From contig NC_092859.1 of the NCBI RefSeq assembly GCF_032062135.1, forward strand, positions 71,470,985-71,534,984: a stretch of DNA of 64,000 nucleotides, written 5' to 3'. This stretch comes from Pyxicephalus adspersus. Its lineage: Eukaryota; Chordata; Amphibia; Anura; Pyxicephalidae. The notes below the pieces were generated by a model, which was not told the DNA's origin, did not search any database, and worked only from the letters and a program-made list of their open reading frames with translations. Shown here in pieces: positions 35,014-64,000 of this stretch. The translations under genes were made by a program, and so were the position numbers. The stretch's first letter is position 1; each line of letters begins with the position of its first letter.

Positions 35014-36847
35014 CTTGGAATGCAGCTTGCAATGCTTCAGACCTGATTAGAGGTCTGGGGTAAGGCAAGGCACATGTGCTGGTTGGCTGTTTGTTGGGAA
35101 CCAAGAATCTGGGCAATGGGGTTAGCAATGTCCCACCTACACTATATCAGATCTGGCAGAATGGAACTGAGTAAAGGTTTGGAAAGCCATTTTAAAAGTT
35201 CATACAGCGAATCTACAATAAAGAACCCTGTTTTATGAACCATATTGAAAGAAAACCAAGGTAAGCATGGATGATAAACAAATATAAAAAGGATTATAAA
35301 TAATAAAATGCAAGGGTACAGAAACTTGTTGTTCACTGCACAGAAAAAGACTGGTTAAGTGTGACTACCTCCTCCCAGGTATATCATGACCTGGATATAT
35401 GAGAACCTTTATACACATATTGGATTAATAATAGATGAAGGTTACATTTTTAGACTAATATGGCAATGTGTTGTTAAAGTTCATTGATCAAAATGACCTT
35501 GAGCTAAGAAACCTCAGTGTGTAATTGACAACAAGACAGGGGAGCAAAGGCCTACCAGACTGCCATGTCCTTTGGGTGGTTTAGATGTCATTCTAAGGAA
35601 ATTTGTTTTATTTGTTTGCCCAGTTGTGGCCTTCTGGACTTTAAAGATGGTATGGCCAGCCACAAACATTGAGGACTGTGGATTTTTGAGGATACTGTAA
35701 TTGGTATAATTAATTATAAAAGCCTTACTTGATGTCCAAGAAAATTGGATTCATAATTAATGTGTAACCTTGATGTGCTATTTCTGCTGTAGCCCAAGCT
35801 GCATTGGGGTGTGCTTTTGGAGATGCCCTCCACAAACCTTTAGGACCAATTCACTTCTAATAAACTGCAATAATGCATTGAAAGTGAATAGTACCCTTTG
35901 TTACTAATATTAGGGTAACAAATGTGAACCAACCTTCCCTATTTTCATGGTTTATAGATGGAATTGTAGACATATTCAAGTTCAAAAAAGTATATTTATA
36001 TCTCTTGTTTTATCTCTTTAAAGCTAAAAGTTCCACTTTTAAAAATTCACAATCAGGCAGGTCATTATTGCAGAAAGGGTCCCTTCTGCAAAAATCCTTT
36101 CTATCTACCTGATAGCTCGGGTTTCTGTCAAAAAAGTTGAGTTGGCTAAAGCTTTGTTTCCCAGGATACCCCACAATCCTGGATTCTCCTGCTTGTGTCG
36201 GGATTGAATGAAGTTACAACATCCCGGGCTTGTTGGCCGAAGTTTGTCTTCAGGAAGGAAGAAGGTGGCATCGCTTTGCAACGGGACATGGACACATGAG
36301 TATACCAGGTTTAGCTTCACTTTAAAGATCCTTCAAATAAAAGAAAGTATCTTTTAATCTTCCAAACTTGCACTTGGTTTGCTGACAACAAAAAATATTT
36401 TTGTGGGTTGAGCATTGTCAGCCCTCCCTGTTTGCTTTTGACAAACACTGTAAAAGAACTGTAGAAGAAAATACACTATGTGAAATAACACAGGAAATGT
36501 GCATAGGATACCAGACACGTCCGAACAAAAAGAAACGTAACCCTTTCAGTGGTAAATTTAGGCAAATAAAGCAAAAAAAAGCAAAGTTTCTCTTTGGGAT
36601 TTACATACATTAAATTATATGGAACACCAGCTGAAGCCACCACATACTGTACAGAACAGTTAAAGCCACACTGCAGAATTGGACAACAGAGTTTGGTTTA
36701 AATTTCTGCCAGAACTGTATGCACCCCTGCTATTTTTACCTTTAGAGGGGTAAATGTCACTCCTTAACTTTGATACAAATGCTGAATCACCCAGCTTCCC
36801 TGATGAAAGTGTATCCTCTCCAGCCTTGGAGAGCCTAAATCAGGCTT

Positions 36848-36900
36848 ATTCCCTTGTAGGAATTTTCCAGGTCTATGCATTAATAGCAGTAATTGATTCT
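36848..36900. repeat. Partial copy of the palindromic element
   Basis: attcccttgtaggaatttt ... agcagtaattgattc follows the same order as the inner left arm and loop of 34867-35013, with scattered differences. Only half of the element is present. Confidence 0.6.
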
Positions 36901-37741
36901 GTTGTATAAGTAGATCACAATCAGATTTTCTCATTCCAAATTACAGTTAATTTATTTAATTTACTGTAGAAGTGATCTAAAACTGCATAGCTTTAGGAAT
37001 ATTTACGTCTACTCAATTTTTGATCTCTGATCCTGCTACCTTCCAGGTAGCCATGGATAAAACTGTGAAGGCTGTAAGAAGGACGTTACTGACCATTAAA
37101 TAAAATGTATTATTCAGAGAGTACAAAAGTTTTCCTTTCCTTTGATGCCTTTTTTACATATATTTAGATATATATAACAATAATGCAAACTGACCTTTTT
37201 ATCAAAGAAAACAGTCTACATACTTCATTTGTCAATAGATGTTTTATTATTTTTGTAAAACAATGTTCTTGATAATAACGTGTTAAATCACACAGTCTTC
37301 TCATGCAATCTTTAGGTTTTATATTTATATACAAGTAACTACAGTGGACACTTTCCTAGGTATCAGATACAGGATAACAGCAGGCAGACAAAGTAGATAT
37401 GAAGCTAACTCAAACACAAGAAAAAAATTCCCACTCCTAAAGTAAATGTTATTAAATTCACTGGGGTGTGATAATGCACCAAAGCACAGAAATCAGGTTA
37501 CATATTTTACTACTTCCTGTGGGAAATAATTACTCATTTCCCAAGATGTAGGTCAAGTCAAGAAGAAAAAATCAATTTATTGAGTTTTCCTTTGTAGTTC
37601 TTTATTGAATTGTTGAATTGCAAACTGCATATGCATTCATTCTAAAAATGAGCTATAATCCATCCAAATCTGCCCATTTTCAACCTGCACTTATTAATGC
37701 CTTATAAATTGGCTTTATAAATTGAAGAGTTATTACATTAA

Positions 37742-37800
37742 TGTACAGCGCTGTGTAATATGTTGGAGCTATATAAATCCTGTTAAATAGTAATAATAAT
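37742..37800 (+). repeat. Short SINE/L2-type tail fragment
   Basis: tgtacagcgctgtgtaatat then gttggagctatataaatcct and taataataat. Only the last 60 bp of the repeat remain. Confidence 0.7.
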
Positions 37801-38164
37801 GGGATATTGGAGGTTAAGTTCACTGGCAATGAAACAGACATTGATATCTAGATGAACACCTGCAGTGGGAGAAATAGTGACTGCTGACCTGCTTCTGAAA
37901 ATCTCAGCTGCCTGGGCCTGAATGACAGATAGGCATGATGGCTGGATAGTTTGTAATTTTAGGAGGGAGAAGTGAACAGTTGTGACCTCATACGTTTTAT
38001 GTGACAGATTTCCTTACAACAGTACAACAGTACAACAAAATCACTAAACTAATCACTAAAACAAAATAAATATAATAAAAATGAAGTAGTAGGTAAGACA
38101 GGTTTCCTCCATTCATGGTCTTGGGATAGTTTTATGCTTTTTTTTTTAGTTTTATGGTCTAGCG

Positions 38165-38586
38165 CAGGGGTCGGCAAACTTTTATGGCCACTAGGCCATT
38201 TCAGGGGTGGGTGGGAGCACACTAGGCCGAACTCTGAGTCCCGTCCTAATGGCCCTGCCCACCACCAGGGAATGCCTCCTGAAGTGAACTCCCTCTCCAC
38301 CATATGCATTGCAGAGGAGAGGGATTTACCTTCAGGGAGCCTTCCCTATTTACCACAGTGGCGGAAGTATGAATGCCGGCTGCGATAAATAGGGGAGCCA
38401 CAGCAAGAAGGCGGCCTTGGAGCCTTGGCAGCTCCTGTAGTTCCTAACACCCCCTGGCCGATCCCCCGGCAACAGAGGTGCGGGGTGCCGGCAGGCATTA
38501 GGCCGGATCGGCCAGGGGGCGTTAGGCTGGAACGAACTACCGGGTAGGCCATATCTGGCCTAAAGGCCAGAGTTTGCCCGCCTCTG
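38165..38586. mobile_element. hAT-like non-autonomous element, 422 bp
   Basis: Ends CAGGGGTCGGCAAACTTT and its inverted partner AGTTTGCCCGCCTCTG, flanked by gtctagcg and ctctagcg (7 of 8 identical). The inside is GC-rich with an inner inverted segment (ggccgatc / gatcggcc around 38456-38513). No coding capacity. A different subfamily from the 4106 element. Confidence 0.88.
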
Positions 38587-39870
38587 CTCTAGCGTAAAAC
38601 TTCTTGGTTAGTAACATAATAGCATTATTTCATCAATCTGCAGCAGCACTTTTTTAAGTATCATATTTAACATGCCTTAAGTAGAATTTAGAACATCAAG
38701 TGCTTGGGCACATTGATGTGTAAGGGCCATGTTATCTACTCCAATCTCTGGAGTCCTTTGATAGATATGCATTATATGTAGAAGAACCCTTTGTAATTCC
38801 TTTGCATCACTTAATGACAACATTCATTTTGCATTGCTATAAAGAAACATGCATTTCACAATACAAGCTAACTGAATAGGTCTGCGGGTTGCTGTTGGGT
38901 TAGTGAAACATGTATGTCAGCCAAGGATGACCCTGAATTTCTCAAGATAGATAAAAGAGGAGGAGGCAGAGTTTTTGAATGCAATGCAATTAAACTAACA
39001 GAGCATGCAGAGAGCAAAAATGACGTGTGGGAGGTTTGCTGCACCAGTTGACACACTCCACTGTACAACCTGCCATTTACTTTGGAAATGATCAAATGTT
39101 TATAGGAAAAAGCAGATCATTCTATATATGTAAGGTATATATAAAGGAATCAGAATCACTACATTTTGCCTAAGTCCCTGCAGAGGGCAGGGGTTCAGAA
39201 ATCATGTAATGAAATGAAAGTAAACACAGCCTTAGTCTACTACATTTAAATGATCAGATATCAGAATGATAAAAAGATGCAAATAGCTTAGCTGGTAAAT
39301 ACAGGAGCATAGCATTAACATTTGGACTCTAAAATGTTATAAGCCCAAGGGAAAGTGTACCCCTTGTAGTTATGCCTTAGAACCCATAGTGTGAAGTAGT
39401 TTACTCATTCTAATGAGGTGAATGGAGGTTAATGCAGAACATAAAGAATGTGACAAGGGTTCACATATCAGTTATAGGAACGATTATAACAAAAAACAAG
39501 TATATCAGTTACTTGATTACATTGATTACACAGCTCCAAAAAAAAATGTTCTCACTTGTCAAGGATTTTTCATTATATTTAGTTTCATTATATTTCATGT
39601 CTGCTGAATCCAGAAATGACATCAGTTTCATTGAATTAGCTCTAGTTCTTGTGATACAGGCATCGGAATAGACGATTTGACCAATAACAAAAGTTAACAC
39701 AGCATAATATTATCAATCTTTACACAATAATTTGCATTCTATATATGTAAAGAAGCATTATTTTCATGAAACTTTCATTTGCCTTCTTTTTATTCATACA
39801 TTTTCTTTTTTTTACAGAAATATTCTTCAAGAAGAAGTTGTTTAATCTCCTGGGCTGTTTATTTCTGTCT

Positions 39871-40092
39871 GGATTTATGTCTAAAAGTGGTACATTGTTT
39901 TTCATGAAAATTTATTTTACAGTATAATATAATAGTATGAGCATAATAAAGTTTAAAACACAAAATCATGTCAAATTAATAAATGTAATAAATAAAAAAA
40001 AAATAAAAAAAATTAATATTATACTCATACTTGTATATTATACTGTAAAATTTTAATGAAAGACAATGTACTGCTTTTAGACATATACATCC
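39871..40092. repeat. Long imperfect palindrome (MITE-like)
   Basis: Arms of about 80 bp: the left begins ggatttatgtctaaaagtgg and the right, reverse-complemented, ggatgtatatgtctaaaagc. Pairing continues through acagtataatat...agtatgag. The centre is A-rich. It abuts the CpG-rich module and may be a fold-back element inserted at its edge. Confidence 0.8.
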
Positions 40093-40093
40093 A

Positions 40094-40400
40094 CTGTATT
40101 GCATTTTTTACAGTTATTTTGTATAGAATGTAATACAAAATAATTTGAAATTCCTGCCACACTCACGACGCAACGGCTGCACGCACCGTCACCGGGAACT
40201 CCCCGGTAACTCATCAGATGCAGAGGATGCTGGCCGGAGGAAGCAAGGAGACGGTAAGAATGAAGGAGGAGGCCGGTGGATCATATAACGTTCTATTCAC
40301 TATTGGTTTTTACAGTTTTAGCTACCCCAGGTGTGACTCGGGGTTACCGCTTTCAACATCCTTTTTTTACCCCGAGTCACACTTCGGGTTACCGCTGGGA
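40094..40400 (+). repeat. CpG-rich repeat module, copy 2
   Basis: Related to 19293-19560: tattttgtat-gaat--aatacaaaat, then a CpG-rich block (caccgggaactccccgg), gtaaga at 40254, and the stem accccaggtgtgactcgggg at 40324-40343, with an additional stem accccgagtcacacttcggg at 40369-40388. It lies immediately before a decayed protein-coding remnant and may be the 5' part of the same mobile element. Confidence 0.65.
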
Positions 40401-42031
40401 AGGTTAAATGACCCCAATGTATTTTGCTACATTTGTGGTGAATATTATCAGCAAAAACAGAGAAGAAACATTACAGAATTTGTGAAACAAGCATATTTTG
40501 CATATTTTGGTATTAAACTGGGGGACCAAGATAAGTAATAGGCACCCCATATGGTATGCAATACTTGTGTAGAGTGTCTATGTCAGTGGAAAAATGGAAA
40601 ACTGAAAAGTTTGAAACTTGGTGTACCTTTGGTATGGCGAGAGCCCAAAAATCATCATAATGATTGTTATTTTTGTGTTGTGAATATAAAAGGTTTCAAT
40701 GGTTACAAGAAAAACAAGTGGTAGTACCCTGAATTTGAATCAGCAAGACGACCTGTGCCGCATGGTGCTGATGTTCCCATACCAGTGTTCAGTACGCTCC
40801 CTGATATTCCTGTATCCAACATGGAGGATATACAGGGTTTGAACTGTAATCCAGGAGTTAGCAGTGGGAGTAAATGTGAAGGAAGTGTTTTATCAAACCG
40901 GCAGTTCTCCCAAGAAGAGCTCAATGATTTAATACATGACCAGAGTCTGTCAAAACAAGCATCTGAACTTTTAGCATCCAGGATAAAAGAAAAGATCTGT
41001 CCGAGAGTGGAAGTTAAAATAACCGTTTATAGGACAAGAGAGGTGACACTCTGACCCTTTTTCAGTGAAGATGGAGACTTTGTGTACTGTTGTAACATCC
41101 CTGGACTACTAGCCCATATGGGAGTTCCAGAATACCGAGCAGAAGACTGGCGGCTTTTCATAGACAGTTCCACTCAAAGTTTGAAATCTGTTCTACTGCA
41201 TAATGGCAGCTGCTATGCATCAATTCCAATTTGTCACTCAACAAAACTTAAAGATTATGAAAATATCAAAATGGTCTTACGAAAGTTTTGCTATCATAAA
41301 CACCAATGGTCCATATGTGTTGATTTAAAAATGGTGAACTTCCTACTTGGACAGCAAAGTGGATACACAAAGGACCCATGTTTCATCTGCTTCTGGGATA
41401 GTAGAACAAAGCAAGATCACTGGAAAAAAAGTGACATGGCCTGAAAAAAGGTCCAGCGAACATCATTAACGAGCCAATGATTGACAAAGAAAAATCATTC
41501 TCCCTCCATTACACATAAAGTTGGGATGAAGCAATTTGTTAGGGCTCTAAACAAGGTTGATTGCCTCAAATACATTTGTAGATTCTTCCCTGGATTGAGT
41601 ACTGAAAAAATAAAAGCAGGAATTTTTGATGGACCCCAGGTTCAGAAACTGATTCAAGCTTCACAAGTTACATGACTGATACTGAAGCTTCTGCCTGGCA
41701 CGGCTATGTCATGGTTGTGAAGAACTTCTTGGGTAACCATAAAGCACAAAATTATGAAGAACTAGTGCAAAACTTGCTCTTAAACTTCAACAATTTGGGT
41801 GCCACTATGAGCATAAAGTTACACTATCTCCATAGTCATTTGTACAAATTTTCCAGGAAACCTTGGCTATTTCGGTGAGGAACAAGGGAAGAGGTTCCAT
41901 CAAGATATAAAGGTGATGGAAGAAAGGTATCAGGGCAGATGGGATAGACACATGATGAAAGACTACTGCTGGAGCCTTCAACATGATTGTCCTGATCATC
42001 AGCATAAAAGGAAATCATACAGAGTTTTTTA
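40401..42031 (+). pseudogene. Decayed mobile-element-like ORF, family unassigned
   Basis: Protein fragments run continuously through several frames, broken by stops and frameshifts: 40401-40538 (FCYICGEYYQQ, GDQDK), about 40541-41055 (CNTCVECLCQW, VPLVWREPKNHHNDCYFC, then NRQFSQEELNDLI), 41065-41442 (NIPGLLAHMG, EDWRLFIDSS, WSICVDLKMVNFLLGQQSGY, CFICFWDSR), about 41515-41673 (KQFVRALNK, FFPGLSTEKIKAGIFDGPQ), 41672-41866 (TEASAWHGYVMVVKNFLG) and 41861-42031 (EEQGKRFHQDIKVMEERYQG). Paired cysteines near the start suggest zinc binding. I recall similar multicopy uncharacterised proteins in invertebrates and fishes, which points to a mobile element, but I cannot name the superfamily. No intact frame remains. 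Confidence 0.75.
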
Positions 42032-43324
42032 AAACTTTTTAAAAATGTAATTTTGTATACGTAGACATGTTTAATTTTGCTTAATTTTCATGTTTCATTA
42101 TTTTTAGGTTAATATTGAGGTCATTATTTCAAAAACTAGAGCCAATCGAGCAAAACTAATACCATATTTGGAATGTGTGCATCAAACATAACCTAAAATG
42201 ACTTTATTCTGTTTGGCAAGAAAATGTTTGTTGACCAACTTTATTGATTATACCATTTTGCCACAAGGCCCATGTATCATCCAGTTTTATTATCTATAGC
42301 TTAGATTTCACACAAAATAACAAGGATGAAGCCACCTTAGTTTTCTTTGCCCACATTTAAAGTTACCACTTAGATTGATGAGATTTAAAATAACCAACTA
42401 CTACTTTTCTCATGCATTGACATTGCACATAAGCAGATAAATACAAATAATCAAAAAAAAAACAGTGTTAAACTCCACTAACCTGTAATATGTTTTTTTT
42501 ATAAGGCTCAAACCCCCCATTAAAGCTGTTGATATCACATCACTGTTGCTCTATGTACATAAACCTCTTGCTCACGTTATACTGGAAGGCTACTCCAGTT
42601 ACCTAATAATGATCTTAGAAAGTATTTTTTGGTATCTGGCACTAAGTTGTTAGCAACAGATCATTATTTAACCAAGATCCCTTTGTCAACCTGCCATTTT
42701 ACCGTATTGCATCCTGCTGCCAACTCAACCCCAGGTAAACGACACCCACCTGCCCACATGATCTCAAGTAAATGTGATTCATTGAGGCCATATTTAACAA
42801 TCCATGGTCCAGTTCGCTGTGTCCATTATAGGTCATTGTGGCAGTGAACAGAGGTCAACAGGGACACTCTTACTAGTCCAAAGCTCCATAATATCAAATG
42901 TATTATGCTGCAATGAACTGTGTGTTTGGCTCTTGTTTACTTATATTGCAATGGTTGCTAATTTTTCTTGTTTCCAACACATCACAATCAAAAACTAACT
43001 GTTCATCACTTGTTTTAATGTTTGACCCAAATTGTGTGATTTGTATATCGACAGTCATGTGAAAAAGTAGGTACATTTCTTGAAAATGGGTGCCTTTTTC
43101 AACATATTTAAACAGGCAAACTTCATTTAAACAGTGCTACAGATAAGGGTGATACTTTACCCTTTACCACAAAACAGACATGTGTATACATTCTCATAAC
43201 CTAAATTATTACAGATGACGAGGACAGAGCAAAAAAGTACACCCTACTTTTATCACCACTTCAACCACTGAAAATAAAAATAAGGTGTTCTAGATTAGCT
43301 GCGTATAACTGAGTCCTCCTTAGA

Positions 43325-43603
43325 GAGTACCAAGGTCTGGAGTTTCAAAGGGAAAATAAATTTCTCCGAGTGACATCATGATGCTAGAACCCACCCACTC
43401 TTCCATCGCAGGCTTAAACCTGGGCGGGTTGTGTCTAGTGCCCACTTCCCTGAGCCTGTGATCTGTACGGGGGACATGGTCTGCTGCTCTGGCCGGTGCA
43501 CCTCCACAAGCGGGGGTCCTTCTCCTAACCCTGCTCAGGGGCGCACCGGCCAGAGCCGCAGACCACCAAAATTTTCTTGCGGACCACCAGTTTGCGGCCA
43601 CTG
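43325..43603 (-). mobile_element. Truncated copy of the 4106-type hAT MITE
   Basis: Read on the minus strand it starts CAGTGGCCGCAAACTGGTGG at 43603 and continues with GTCCGC and later GTTCTAGCATCATGATGTCA, matching the left half and centre of the 4106-4332 element. Its other terminus is not recognisable. Inserted in a Tc1-like region. Confidence 0.75.
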
Positions 43604-44379
43604 GTTTAGATGTCAAATGATTGCTAATTTGTCCTGGACTTGCTGCAAAGCAATGTTAACCCAAGAATTGATTATTTTTGCTGATTGGAGACTCTGAGAC
43701 CCCCAAGAATTACACTGTGAAATTCTCAGGTAGTTCCTGCAACAGTTGATGTAAAAGTATTTGCATCTACAATCAAAAATAAACGAAAGAAAGTGCACCA
43801 ATTAAAACTACATGGGATGTGTACCAGAAAAAAAACTTTTAGTGCTTTAGTGCTATTAAGTGCATTGACAAAGACCCGGATGTCTGCAACAATGTACCAT
43901 GGGATGAATCAAAAATAAAGTTGCCCAACCACAGTAATGTAGACATGTTTGGTGCAAACTGAAAACAGCATACTGGACAAAATACCAAATGTAATGAACA
44001 GTAGTAGAAATGTATTAGTCTGAGGCTGGTTTGTTGCTTCAGGACATAGTCGCTTGTATTGAGTCAACTATACATCATATCAGTGTGCTATGCTAGAAAG
44101 AAATGTTATATCATCTGTCCAAAAGTTGCAAAGGATTTTATGACACAATAAAGAACCCCGAACACGAAATAAATCCACATTTTAATGGTCAAAAGTGAAA
44201 CTTGACGAAGGGCTATGCACTGGCTTTTTATAAAGCCCTGATTAGTTGTTACATTATTATATTGTATGGGGTATTTGAATTGGGCTGATCGTCTAAGGAA
44301 GCAAAAAACATCTTGTAAATGAAGGAGTGGTCTAAAAATCCCGCGATTGGTGGGCATGTAAAACACCTTCAAGAAGTAC

Positions 44380-44507
44380 TAGATTGTAAGCTCTTCGGGG
44401 AAGGGTCCTCTCCTCCAGTGCTACTGTCTGTATTTGTTTGTCATTTGCAACCCCTTTTTAATGTACATCGCTTCATAATATGTTGGTGCTATATAAATCC
44501 TGTTTAT

Positions 44508-44533
<26 letters not shown>
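44380..44533 (+). repeat. SINE/L2-type 3' tail
   Basis: agattgtaagctcttcgggg through cattttgcaacccc-type sequence to ataatatgttggtgctatat and an (AAT)n run. Same layout as the tail of the SINE at 58646-58977, without the tRNA-like head. Confidence 0.75.
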
Positions 44534-44540
<7 letters not shown>

Positions 44541-45886
44541 TAATATTAATAAAATATGTGATTTCTGCTAAAACAGACAACACCAACTTTTTTTTTACCA
44601 AGGGTGTACTTTTTTTCCCCACAATACATCCTTACATTTATTGATATTTTTGCTAAATAAATTACAAAAGTTAAAAAATAAAAAACAAATTGCTCTTGTG
44701 TTTAATGCAATTTATATTTATGAAGTATGGTACCTTAATCAGTGGGGACTGTTTTTGTGAGGATCTGTTCAAATATGTTGAAAAAAGTAATCAATTTTAC
44801 CAAGGTATACTTACTTTTGCAGACAGCTGTGTATATATTTTCTTATTAAAATATTGCACAGACATTGATTGAATTATTATATAATAATTCTTGACTGATT
44901 GTGGGTAGATAAGACTTTATTTACATAGAAAGGGCTGATCATCATCATCATTATGAGAATACACAATAGCATGACTTACATGTGGTTCATACTGTATCCA
45001 CTTATTTCAAGCTTTTATGACAGAGCACAACTGCATGCACATTACAATGAGAGCACTGTAATCATTCACAATATGTACGGTTTCAATTTTGAGGCTACTC
45101 TCTGTGACTGAAACAAAACAATCAATCTGCAATCATTGCAAACTGGATAATTTCTGTTTGTTTTTTGTTTAATTTTACTTCTAAAATTATATATTTAGGG
45201 CCAGCCTGTCAAAAACTTGGGAAATTCAAAAAGAACAGAGGATGTCTAAAAGTTGATGTTTGCAAAATAAAATAATAATAATAAGCAGTGTGAGTGTGTG
45301 TGTGTGTTTCCTTACAGTCCATTAGCAAAATCACAGAGCTCAAATCTTTTTTTACTCACCAACGTCTAGTGGATGGGTTTTGCTGAGGTTGGTGATACTA
45401 AGCACTAAGCAGAAGAAAGAGCCACCTACCAACCCACCAGTGTTTGCCTCCTACAAGCAGCACTGAGGATGGGATACAACCCCAAAATGTACCCCATAAC
45501 CATATATACAATACTGGTAAAAAAAAGGGGAAGGAAAGTGTCCAACAAGACTGGGAGTGGTATCTGCAGAAAGACATCCAGTGAACATCTAATTCTTACT
45601 CAGCTTGGCTGGTTAGCAAATTATAACAACAATATTTTACAGTAGACCTAAATAACAGTTTGTAAAGTTTTAGAGCAGGGAATAGTTTTAAGAATGCCTT
45701 TATCCTCATCCACAATAATTCCCATCAAAACACAACAGAGTAGTTATGTGACAATAAAAGACATTAAATAATGGATCTCCTCTGTGTCATAAAAAATATG
45801 TAAAATCATCTCTGCTACGTGACAGAGTTTCTAACTTTTTCCTTGGCTACTCAGAACTAGAAAAATGATTGTAGATAGATGTCTAC

Positions 45887-46174
45887 TTTATTATCTAATA
45901 TGGTTGCTGTTTTGATAACAGCAGTTTCTTCACTTCCTGGTTTCGGTGATTGCAGCTTCATTGTTTATTTCAATCAGCAAGAATACAAAGTATGTGAGGC
46001 AATCAATCAATGTGACATTTACCTATAAAATTTCTTTACATATGGGTAATTTTTATTGTCATCTTTTTATACAAATTGTAAAATATGCTTCACAATATCT
46101 ATATCTAACATGCTATGTGATGTCATCAATACCCTACCAAAAACATTGAAAAAAGAAAGAAAATATTTACAGTC
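45887..46174 (-). other. PDE6A 3' UTR start with candidate poly(A) signals
   Basis: Downstream of the stop (lower coordinates) the minus strand carries AATAAA-type hexamers at 45969-45964 and 45892-45887. Which one, if either, is used cannot be told from sequence; human PDE6A has a longer 3' UTR. Confidence 0.35.
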
Positions 46175-63354
<17,180 letters not shown>

Positions 63355-63395
63355 CTATCAACTTTCTATAATCTGTGTAATGCAAGTGAAATATA

Positions 63396-63675
63396 GGGCT
63401 ACGTACACATGTCCAATGGATCTCGTCTGATAATCATTTTAGGGCCGATATCGGATGAAAATCTGGCATGTGTACAGCGCCCATTGTCCGAACCACTGTC
63501 CTGGCAGAACCATGGGCGACGAAAGATCATAATAGAAGCAAAGGGGGAAAGAGCGCAGCAGGCCGCCGCTCTGTCTTTCTCCCCCTCCCCTCTCCATAGA
63601 GCGGAACGGTGCTGTATGTACAGCACTCGTTCATGCATCGTGCAGTTCTTAGTCGCTGTGTGTACCCAGTCTTAG
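63396..63675. repeat. MITE-like GC-rich repeat in PDE6A intron 3
   Basis: Starts gggctacgtacacatgtcc and ends gtgtgtacccagtctta; the ends are partly inverted (gtacaca / tgtgtac). GC-rich and CpG-bearing compared with its surroundings, with no coding features. It resembles a repeat I associate with ranoid frogs, but I cannot confirm the family. Confidence 0.6.
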
Positions 63676-64000
63676 GTATGTAATATTTTTCAAATTGCTT
63701 TCTTGCATGATAAAGGTTAGAGATCAACTGATGTGGGAATAAGCCAATCTCAAATGGTATCAGTATAGATATTTAGTGTTGCCAACCCCAATTACACAAT
63801 AGCAGGGGTTTTGTTGGCAATAAGTAGATAAGATAATTGTGTAGTAGGTTATATTAGATTTATATGCCTACAATAAAAACATAGAAGGTACATGTATACA
63901 TAAGATAGAGTTACAGGCAATTTTGTCCCAGTCTCACCACAATTAGTGGGGGAGTGCAGAGTAAGTTGGGGACTGATAATCTATACACTGATATTTCTAA

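Larger units (their letters stand above)
43052..44830 (+). mobile_element. Tc1-like element remnant with nested insertions
   Basis: A plus-strand stretch at 43861-43950 reads IDKDPDVCNNVPWDESKIKL, recognisable as the Tc1 transposase region usually seen as NNVLWSDESKI. An upstream part at 43747-43842 reads KNKRKKVHQLKLHGMC. Possible ends acagtcatgtgaaaaagtag (43050) and, inverted, acagctgtctgcaaaagta (44830) are similar. A hAT fragment (43325-43603) and a SINE/L2 tail (44380-44533) interrupt it. The transposase call is good; the element boundaries are tentative. Confidence 0.6.
34546..45886. other. Convergent intergenic region PPARGC1B-PDE6A
   Basis: No host gene recognised. From left to right: palindromic MITE (34867), its partial copy (36848), L2-type tail (37742), hAT element (38165), long palindrome (39871), CpG-rich module and mobile-element pseudogene (40094-42031), and Tc1/hAT/SINE nest (43052-44830). 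The stretches 35014-36847 and 42032-43051 show nothing I can support. Confidence 0.65.

Noticed and set aside
38049..38552. GC-rich open frames on both strands
   Set aside because: They lie in the hAT-like element at 38165-38586 and have no domain.
63399..63675. Open frames in a GC-rich block at the right edge
   Set aside because: They lie in a MITE-like repeat in PDE6A intron 3.

Overview
This is a nuclear window from a vertebrate, most likely an anuran amphibian. It is AT-rich, made of many short exons with GT-AG introns, and crowded with interspersed repeats: hAT-like, Tc1-like and MITE-type DNA transposons, a tRNA-derived SINE, and long (TA)n arrays. Two phototransduction/metabolism genes can be rebuilt exon by exon from splice sites and protein similarity. 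The anuran call rests on the repeat types and the divergence of the proteins; I cannot name the species.

Left half, + strand (1-28020, with a probable 3' UTR to about 34540): PPARGC1B (PGC-1 beta), a transcriptional coactivator for nuclear receptors and energy metabolism. Eleven coding exons (exon 2 to the last) total 2769 bp, which divides by three: 922 residues plus stop. The first exon lies upstream of the window, so 1-10212 is intron 1. The acidic activation region, three LXXLL-type motifs, a DHDY HCF-1-binding motif and the C-terminal RRM are all visible. The C-terminus stops early, and the next frame still looks like the conserved PGC-1 tail.

Middle (about 34540-46174): intergenic DNA between two convergent genes. 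It holds a palindromic MITE, a hAT-like element, a decayed copy of an unassigned mobile-element-like protein family behind a CpG-rich module that recurs at 19293-19560, Tc1-like remnants and SINE/L2-type tails.

Right half, - strand (63306 down to 46175): PDE6A, the rod photoreceptor cGMP phosphodiesterase alpha subunit. Nineteen exons (4-22 by comparison with the human gene) total 1884 bp, which divides by three: 627 residues plus stop. They cover the end of GAF-A, all of GAF-B, the whole catalytic domain with its metal ligands, and a C-terminal CSIL prenylation box. Exons 1-3 lie beyond 64000. The tail-to-tail PPARGC1B-PDE6A order is the same as on human chromosome 5q32, which supports both identifications.

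The two genes share no pathway; they are syntenic neighbours. Assembly gaps: 12188-12478 (291 N, inside PPARGC1B intron 2) and a single N at 53374.
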